Shown here: in pieces, positions 15,151 through 19,755 of the stretch
Position numbering within the stretch: the first letter of the stretch is position 1
Layout: each line of letters starts with the position of its first letter
Assembly (NCBI GenBank): GCA_934426285.1
Contig: CAKRYE010000035.1
Span: 1 to 19,755, forward strand
Origin: an uncultured Blautia sp.
GTDB lineage: Bacteria; Bacillota; Clostridia; Lachnospirales; Lachnospiraceae
Direction of reading: 5' to 3'
DNA: 19,755 nucleotides
Program-made: the position numbers and the translations under genes
Notes under the pieces: generated by a model
Databases searched by the model: none
What the model was told of the DNA's origin: nothing
What the model saw: the letters and a program-made list of their open reading frames with translations, nothing else

Positions 15151-15174
15151 GTCACTGTCTCCGTTCTCAGCAAC
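15151..15174. repeat. Dispersed imperfect palindrome, copy C
   Basis: GTCACTGTCT (15151-15160) followed by CCGTTCTCAGCAAC matches copies A (2239) and B (11235), sharing TTCTCAG-Y-AA and the GT-Y-ACTGT start. It lies in the 5' leader of the MarR gene, between its promoter and its ribosome binding site. Confidence 0.45.
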
Positions 15175-15185
15175 CTTTGTCTCTC

Positions 15186-15214
15186 ATTATACACTATATT
15201 ACTTTGCCTTACAA
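15186..15214 (-). promoter_or_regulatory. Sigma-A promoter of the MarR-type gene
   Basis: On the minus strand TTGTAA (15214-15209) is separated by 17 bases from TATAAT (15191-15186). The transcript would start near 15180, leaving a leader of about 55 bases that contains repeat copy C. Confidence 0.75.
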
Positions 15215-15234
15215 AGCATTTTTAGGCATTTTTA
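15202..15234. promoter_or_regulatory. Candidate operator: palindrome and 10-base-spaced direct repeat
   Basis: CTTTG-CCTTA-CAAAG (15202-15216) is a palindrome that covers the -35 of the MarR gene promoter. Directly next to it GCATTTTTA occurs twice (15216-15224 and 15226-15234) with a 10-base period, one helical turn. The arrangement fits a repressor site, possibly autoregulation by the MarR protein, and could also affect the divergent capA-type gene. This is inference. Confidence 0.5.
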
Positions 15235-15280
15235 TCCGACAATACAGATTTAATTGCCTCTTTCTTTCAATAGTAAAGTT

Positions 15281-15289
15281 TGATATAAT
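15281..15289 (+). promoter_or_regulatory. Extended -10 promoter of the CapA-family gene
   Basis: TG-A-TATAAT (15281-15289) is a perfect extended -10 element. The -35 at the 17-base distance (15261-15266, TTTCTT) is poor, as tolerated with an extended -10. The start of transcription would be near 15296, about 44 bases before the ATG at 15340. Confidence 0.6.
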
Positions 15290-15339
15290 CATTACAATAA
15301 TAATTCTGCCATTATCTATGGTATCAAAGGATAGATTTT

Positions 15340-16884
15340 ATGAAAAAAAATAATATTCCCCTTAATTTCAGGGAAAAAAATAATTCAAGAATCAGTCTGC
15401 TGTGTTCTGCGGTGGTTCTGATCGTGCTGGTTTTCCTGATGCATCAGCTGGACTACGGCCTGATCACTAAGCCTCAGGAAAAAGCCACCCAGGAAGCACA
15501 GAAGAAAGAGGAAGAGGCAAAAAAAGCTGCGGAAACTCCGGAGATTGCCACTGCAAGTGTGATCGCAGTCGGAGACAATCTCTATCACAGTAAGCTGTAC
15601 GAATCCGGTGAATATGATTCCGGCAATTGGAATTATGACCATATTTATGCCAATGTTCTGGATGAGATCCAGGCTGCAGATGTGGCCATGATCGACCAGG
15701 AGACTGTCTTTGCCCCGGATCATGATTCCGTCAGTACCTACCCCTCCTTTGCAACTCCCCAGGAGGTTGGAGATGCCATCATCAAGGCAGGCTTCGATGT
15801 AGTGGAATCTGCCACTAACCATGCAGATGATTATGGATACGATTACCTGAAAACCACTCTGGATTTCTGGAGTTCCAAATATCCCACAATTCCTGTGCTG
15901 GGTATCCACTCCACCCAGGAGGACGCGGATATCGTCAAGGTCAAAGAAGTAAACGGGATTAAGATTGCTTTTCTTGATTATACATATGGCACCAACAACT
16001 CTGGTGCAGGCGAAGGCTACGAATACATGATCGACATCTTTGACAAGGACAAGATCACCACTATGATCCAGAAAGCCAAATCCATCTGTGACTGCCTTAT
16101 TTTTGTTGCACACTGGGGTACAGAAGACGAGACCATGCCAAACGAATATGAGAAGCAATGGGCAGCCTTCCTTATGGAGCAGGGTGTAGATGTGATCATA
16201 GGCGGACATCCTCACGTGCTTCAGCCTTATGGCCGTCTCTCAGATGACCAGGGACACAGCACACTGGTATTCTATTCTCTGGGAAATTTTGTTTCCACGC
16301 AGCAGGAGCTGCCGGAGCTACTGGAGGGTATGGCAAGCTTTACCATTCAGAAAACAACCCTTAACGGCAAAAGCACTATTGAGATCCTTTCACCTGAAGT
16401 AAAGCCTATGGTTATGCACTACAACCATGATGCAGGAGAATACGGCCCCTATATGCTCTCTGATTATACAGAGGAGCTGGCTTCCCAGCACAGCGTCCGC
16501 AATGTGATCGGTGATGAATTCACCCTGGCAAACCTCCAGGCTAAATTCAAGGAGATCATGTCCATGAATGTGAAGCCATCCACCAACACCAATCTGCTGA
16601 ACGTAAAATTTGACTGGCAGGGCAACATGATTGACAAAACTACAGGAAATGTGGTAGAGGATACAGAATCCATCCATTCCTGGGAATACCTGAATTCATC
16701 GGGAGATACTTCAGATTCCTCCGGCACAGAAGATTCTTCTGACACAGGAGATTCCTCCGAAGCTGACGGAGACTCCTATGATGGTTCCTCTGACGAATCC
16801 TATGACAGTTCTTATGATGACGGATCCTATGACGAATCCTACGACAATTCCTATGATGACGGATCCTATGACGAATCCTATTGA
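15340..16884 (+). CDS. Membrane-anchored CapA-family (PGA_cap) phosphoesterase-like protein
   Basis: A 514-residue protein of the metallophosphatase-like CapA family, known from poly-gamma-glutamate capsule synthesis but widespread with unknown roles. Residues 18-34 form an N-terminal membrane anchor, followed by a Lys/Glu/Ala linker (about 44-68). The catalytic-type motifs are in order: VGDNLYH (D79, N80), DQETVF (E121), TNHADDYG (N160, H161), HWGTED (H258), GGHPHVLQP (H290, H292), and SLGNFV. The C-terminal tail (about 455-514) is low-complexity Ser/Asp/Tyr/Gly with a 13-residue repeat. The stop lies in a third repeat copy that carries one extra base (see repeat entry). No capB or capC gene is nearby, so capsule synthesis is not supported. 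A weak GGATAG precedes the ATG. Confidence 0.87.
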   Translation: MKKNNIPLNFREKNNSRISLLCSAVVLIVLVFLMHQLDYGLITKPQEKATQEAQKKEEEAKKAAETPEIATASVIAVGDNLYHSKLYESGEYDSGNWNYDHIYANVLDEIQAADVAMIDQETVFAPDHDSVSTYPSFATPQEVGDAIIKAGFDVVESATNHADDYGYDYLKTTLDFWSSKYPTIPVLGIHSTQEDADIVKVKEVNGIKIAFLDYTYGTNNSGAGEGYEYMIDIFDKDKITTMIQKAKSICDCLIFVAHWGTEDETMPNEYEKQWAAFLMEQGVDVIIGGHPHVLQPYGRLSDDQGHSTLVFYSLGNFVSTQQELPELLEGMASFTIQKTTLNGKSTIEILSPEVKPMVMHYNHDAGEYGPYMLSDYTEELASQHSVRNVIGDEFTLANLQAKFKEIMSMNVKPSTNTNLLNVKFDWQGNMIDKTTGNVVEDTESIHSWEYLNSSGDTSDSSGTEDSSDTGDSSEADGDSYDGSSDESYDSSYDDGSYDESYDNSYDDGSYDESY

Positions 16885-16924
16885 TAGTTCCTATAATAAC
16901 AGGTTCTACGATGAATTTTATTAA
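16795..16924 (+). repeat. 39-bp coding tandem repeat with a frameshifted third unit
   Basis: Two 39-base units (16795-16833 and 16834-16872) encode ESYDSSYDDGSYD and ESYDNSYDDGSYD. A third, diverged unit (16873-16912) is 40 bases long; the extra T at about 16881-16882 makes the TGA stop. Reading past it in the corrected frame gives DSSYNNRFYDEFY and a TAA at 16922-16924, so the ancestral protein was probably 13 residues longer. Confidence 0.8.
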
Positions 16925-16945
16925 CGACTGATAATTTGTGAAATA

Positions 16946-17036
16946 AAAAAACATCTGATTTCTTACTCACTTGTGTTATCGGCAGTTACTTTGCCGATGT
17001 ATCCAGGCTGAGCATCATGAAATCAGATGTTTTTTA
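16946..17036. terminator. Nested bidirectional terminator between the CapA-family gene and tatD
   Basis: A perfect 17-bp stem, arms at 16946-16962 and 17019-17035 (core ACATCTGATTTC with its complement), is bounded by A-runs and T-runs so it can terminate transcripts from both convergent genes. Its 56-base loop contains a second hairpin, ATCGGCA (16978-16984) with TGCCGAT (16992-16998). The loop is much larger than in ordinary terminators. Confidence 0.8.
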
Positions 17037-17068
17037 TTTTCATATATATATATAACTATTGAATAATC

Positions 17069-17842
17069 TTATATTCCCAGCAGTCTGCGTGTATTTTCCC
17101 TGGTAACCTCAATAACCTCCTCAGGGGTTACCTGCTTCAGTTCTGCGATCGCCTGAACTACATAAGGCAGATACAGAGAAGAATTGCGTTTGCCGCGATT
17201 GGGCTCCGGAGCCATGTACGGGCAGTCTGTTTCCAGCACCAGCTGTGACAGAGGTGCATACTGCACAACCTCCTTCAGCTTCTTTGCATTTTTAAAGGTA
17301 ACCACACCTCCAATTCCCAGGTAAAGTCCCATATTCAGATATTCTGCGGCGATCTCACGGCTGTAGGAAAAACAGTGAATGATTCCTCCATACATGCCTC
17401 CCTGCATATATTCCCTGACAATATTCAAAGTATCCTCCGCTGCATCACGGCTGTGGATCATAAAAGGAAGCTTCTCCTCCCTGGCAATCTCCATCTGGGC
17501 ACGGAACATCTTCTGCTGTATCTCATGTTCCTTTTTCTCCTTATGCCAGTAATAATCCAGACCAATCTCTCCAATGGCGATCATCTTGTCCATATGAGAA
17601 ATACGGCGGATCTCTGCCAGCGTTTCCTCAGTCATCTGCTCTGCATCATCCGGATGCACTCCCACAGCCCCGTATATAAACGGATACTTTTCAATCAGCC
17701 TCGCAGTATCCTGCAAGCCATCTATAGATGCACAGACATTTACAAGCTTCTCGATTCCATGCTCCTGCATAGATGCAAGAAGCACCTCCCTGTCTGCGTC
17801 AAAAGCCTCATCATCATAATGGGCATGGGTATCTATGATCAT
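17069..17842 (-). CDS. tatD: TatD-family metal-dependent deoxyribonuclease
   Basis: TatD proteins are cytoplasmic TIM-barrel hydrolases; the family has magnesium-dependent 3'-5' DNA exonuclease activity and is linked to DNA repair. The 257-residue protein has every metal-ligand motif: THAHYDD (H6, H8), GEIGLDYYW (E92), FMIHSRDA (H130), IIHCFSY (H156) and ETDCPYMAPEPNRGKRN (D206). The length is typical. AGGAGG-like AAGGAGG lies 9 bases before the ATG. It stands alone, ends at the shared nested terminator, and is separated from the surface-protein gene upstream by that gene's own terminator. In many Firmicutes tatD adjoins metG or rsmA; neither is here. Exact substrate in this organism is unknown. 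Confidence 0.95.
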   Translation of the reverse strand: MIIDTHAHYDDEAFDADREVLLASMQEHGIEKLVNVCASIDGLQDTARLIEKYPFIYGAVGVHPDDAEQMTEETLAEIRRISHMDKMIAIGEIGLDYYWHKEKKEHEIQQKMFRAQMEIAREEKLPFMIHSRDAAEDTLNIVREYMQGGMYGGIIHCFSYSREIAAEYLNMGLYLGIGGVVTFKNAKKLKEVVQYAPLSQLVLETDCPYMAPEPNRGKRNSSLYLPYVVQAIAELKQVTPEEVIEVTRENTRRLLGI

Positions 17843-17955
17843 TTTTTATTCCTCCTTATTGTCATTTTCAGACAGACCACGCTGTCAACAATGAACCAAA
17901 ATTGCACTTTACGCCTACGGTAGCACATCCAATACAGCTTGTCCACATTTTTCAG

Positions 17956-18007
17956 AAAAATTCTAAAAATCCCCCATCCCGGAATATGGAGAACTCCGGA
18001 ATGGGGG
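17956..18007 (-). terminator. Rho-independent terminator of the surface-protein gene
   Basis: On the minus strand CCCCCATTCCGGA (18007-17995) pairs with TCCGGGATGGGGG (17983-17971) as a 13-bp GC-rich stem with one T-G pair, followed by ATTTTTAGAATTTTTC. It begins 24 bases after the stop of the adhesin-like gene and separates it from tatD. Confidence 0.9.
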
Positions 18008-18030
18008 AAATATATTACTTGTTTTGTTTT

Positions 18031-19755
18031 TTATTTTTCATCTTTTCTGCGGTGTTTGAAGAATACGGCTGCTCCGGCAATCACTGCTGCAGCTGCAAAC
18101 AGTGCGATAAAGCCTCCGATCGGTGTAGAATCACCGGTTCTCACTGCAGATTTTCCTGAAAATCCACCAGTTGTATTCGGCGTATTCGGTGTGCCAGGTG
18201 TAGGTGTAACCTTTGTTGAATTCTCTTTGTTGGTAATAACTACGTTTGCACTGAGATTATCATCATTCAAGGTTACCTGCGTATTATCAACTGTCACATC
18301 ATACTTAAAGCTTGCTGCTCCTGCAACCGGCTTTCCGTTGGAATCAACCTCTGTCACATACAGGGTAATGGATCCGCTTTCCGGAAGTGCCACATTAACC
18401 TGAGCAGTTGCTTCTGAGCCACCGGCCAGATCTAACGGTACAATATTCTCAGAAACATCTGTTGAAAGCTGTGTGAAGCCTTCATCTGCAAAAATTCCTG
18501 CATAGAAGATCTCATTGCTGTTCTTTGCTTTTCCGTCACTGCCAACCAGCTTCTTGGTAATGTTCAGTTCGGCTTCCTTATAGTAACCATCCGGAATATT
18601 CTCAAACTGATTGTCAAAGTATACGGTTGTGCTGCCGTCAGCATTGTCAACTGTAACTGCATTTCCGTCTGAGAAATCTACCATATACATGGTTCCGTCT
18701 GCACATATATTTGCCAGATAACAGGTTCCGTCTGCCTCACACTCACCTACATAATAAGTCTGTCCCTTCTCCAGTCCTGTAAAGGTTACTGTAGATGAAG
18801 AAGCGTTCTTAAAGTTAAGTGCCAGCACATCAGAAACTCTCTGTGTACAATCAGCATCTGAATACAGAGCCACATAATAAGTTGCATCCACAGCTCCGAT
18901 CACTGTTCCGTCAACAGTTACCAGCTTCTTGGTTACAGATACGGAAACATCCTTGCTCTCTTTCTTCTCATCTTTTACAAGAAGTGTATCATCACTGATG
19001 GCTGTTGTAGTATTTGCAGTATCGATCGTTCCATCCTCATTCAGCTGGAATGTGGTATCCTCTGCCACCTTATAGCCCTTCGGTGCTGCTGTCTCATGGA
19101 GAGTGTAAACAACTCCTGGTTTCAGATCTGTAAGAGTATAAGCATCCTTATCGGAATCCCATTCAGCCACTACCTTGCCATCCGGGTCAATCACCTGAAG
19201 GTGAGCACCACCCAGAACCTCATAGGTGTCGGCGTCTACTTTGCTGATCTTAACTGAGACATCCTTGGTTTTAGTATAGATGTTCGTAATAACTACATTA
19301 TTATTGCTATCAACTCCCTCTACTTTTTCAATCTCAAGAATATTTGTCTCCACATTTTTCTTTACTGTCACAATTACTGCATGAGCAGTGTTATCATATT
19401 TCCAACTTCCATTCTTATCTGCATCTGGTTCCTGACTTGTTTCTGTAACTGTATACTTATACGTTCCTTCTTTTGTGAATTTCAGGATTGCAAAGTTTGC
19501 AACTTCTGCACCCTCAGTCGTTATAGTTTCTATTACATTTCCTGTTTCATCCTTAAGATCAAAACTAAATTTAGTTTTGCAATTATCAATTCCTTCTACT
19601 TTCTTCTCTACACCCAATTGATAAGTAACTTCTTCCGGTGTTTTTTCTGTATAGGTATTTGTAATAACTACATTCCTGTCTTTATCAACTCCAGTTACAT
19701 TCTTGATCTCAAGGGTGTTTGTTTCTGTGTTTTTCACAACCTCGATCGTAACGGT
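18031..19755 (-). CDS. Sortase-anchored multi-domain surface protein (FctA/SpaA type), 5' end outside window
   Basis: The last 574 codons of a larger cell-wall protein; the frame is open to the window edge (first residues TVTIEVVKNTET). Numbering from there: residues 1-36 are the end of one FctA-type domain, since ETN-LEI-VEGVD-NNVVITN recurs at about 136-158. A full FctA-type domain spans about 43-160 (candidate isopeptide K51/K52, E105, N158), followed by a SpaA-type domain (about 164-262, KISKVD, GGAHLQV, YTLHETAAPKGY). Two related domains follow at about 267-385 and 394-510, each opening with TKKLV. The end has a Thr/Pro linker (VTPTPGTPNTPNT), sorting motif AVRTGD (537-542) in place of LPxTG, a membrane helix (546-567) and KHRRKDEK. 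Such proteins form adhesins or pilins; which is undetermined. Confidence 0.9.
   Translation of the reverse strand, partial: TVTIEVVKNTETNTLEIKNVTGVDKDRNVVITNTYTEKTPEEVTYQLGVEKKVEGIDNCKTKFSFDLKDETGNVIETITTEGAEVANFAILKFTKEGTYKYTVTETSQEPDADKNGSWKYDNTAHAVIVTVKKNVETNILEIEKVEGVDSNNNVVITNIYTKTKDVSVKISKVDADTYEVLGGAHLQVIDPDGKVVAEWDSDKDAYTLTDLKPGVVYTLHETAAPKGYKVAEDTTFQLNEDGTIDTANTTTAISDDTLLVKDEKKESKDVSVSVTKKLVTVDGTVIGAVDATYYVALYSDADCTQRVSDVLALNFKNASSSTVTFTGLEKGQTYYVGECEADGTCYLANICADGTMYMVDFSDGNAVTVDNADGSTTVYFDNQFENIPDGYYKEAELNITKKLVGSDGKAKNSNEIFYAGIFADEGFTQLSTDVSENIVPLDLAGGSEATAQVNVALPESGSITLYVTEVDSNGKPVAGAASFKYDVTVDNTQVTLNDDNLSANVVITNKENSTKVTPTPGTPNTPNTTGGFSGKSAVRTGDSTPIGGFIALFAAAAVIAGAAVFFKHRRKDEK

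Noticed and set aside
15340..16884. Poly-gamma-glutamate capsule operon
   Set aside because: Only a CapA-family protein is present; capB, capC and capE partners are absent, and this family is common outside capsule loci.
1..19755. CRISPR array, transposon or defence system
   Set aside because: I saw no regularly spaced direct repeats, no transposase or integrase motifs and no defence-type domains in any supported gene.

Overview
The window looks like the chromosome of a low-to-mid GC Gram-positive anaerobe of the Clostridia, most likely a Lachnospiraceae member. The evidence is AGGAGG-type ribosome binding sites, a complete bacterial V/A-type ATPase operon, a SpaA/FctA-type sortase-anchored surface protein, and consensus sigma-A promoters. 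The family assignment is inference from gene style; no rRNA is present to confirm it.

Layout. Positions 1-1095 are AT-rich: two small coupled reading frames of unknown function on the minus strand, then a tRNA-Lys (anticodon CTT) with its own consensus promoter and terminator. Positions 1096-2111 (minus) hold trmB, followed immediately by a small Cys-cluster gene that appears split by a one-base deletion in an ATAAGA repeat. After a 470-base spacer with palindromes, 2581-11163 (plus) is a nine-gene V-type ATPase operon in the order H-C-I-K-F-E-A-B-D, closed by a strong terminator. Positions 11222-11830 are a gene-free, AT-rich spacer with a cluster of DnaA-box matches (three strict copies in tandem). 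Then come trxB (minus), a secreted or membrane-tethered DUF885 metallopeptidase-like protein (plus), a MarR regulator (minus, with its 3' end overlapping the DUF885 gene), a membrane-anchored CapA-family phosphoesterase with a Ser/Tyr/Asp repeat tail (plus), tatD (minus), and the C-terminal 574 residues of a multi-domain isopeptide-type surface protein (minus, running off the right edge).

How the parts work together. The ATPase operon encodes a whole rotary machine: peripheral stalk E/H, central stalk C/D/F, catalytic A, non-catalytic B, membrane stator I and rotor ring K. The other genes are housekeeping or cell-envelope functions with mostly single-gene transcription units.

I found no CRISPR array, transposase, phage module or recognisable defence system. 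The observations most worth checking are the DnaA-box cluster away from dnaA, the two one-base frameshifts in repeats, the 14-bp inverted repeat built into the tRNA promoter, a short palindrome repeated in three intergenic spacers, the nested 90-base hairpin between capA and tatD, and the Cys-containing domains and atypical sorting motif of the surface protein.
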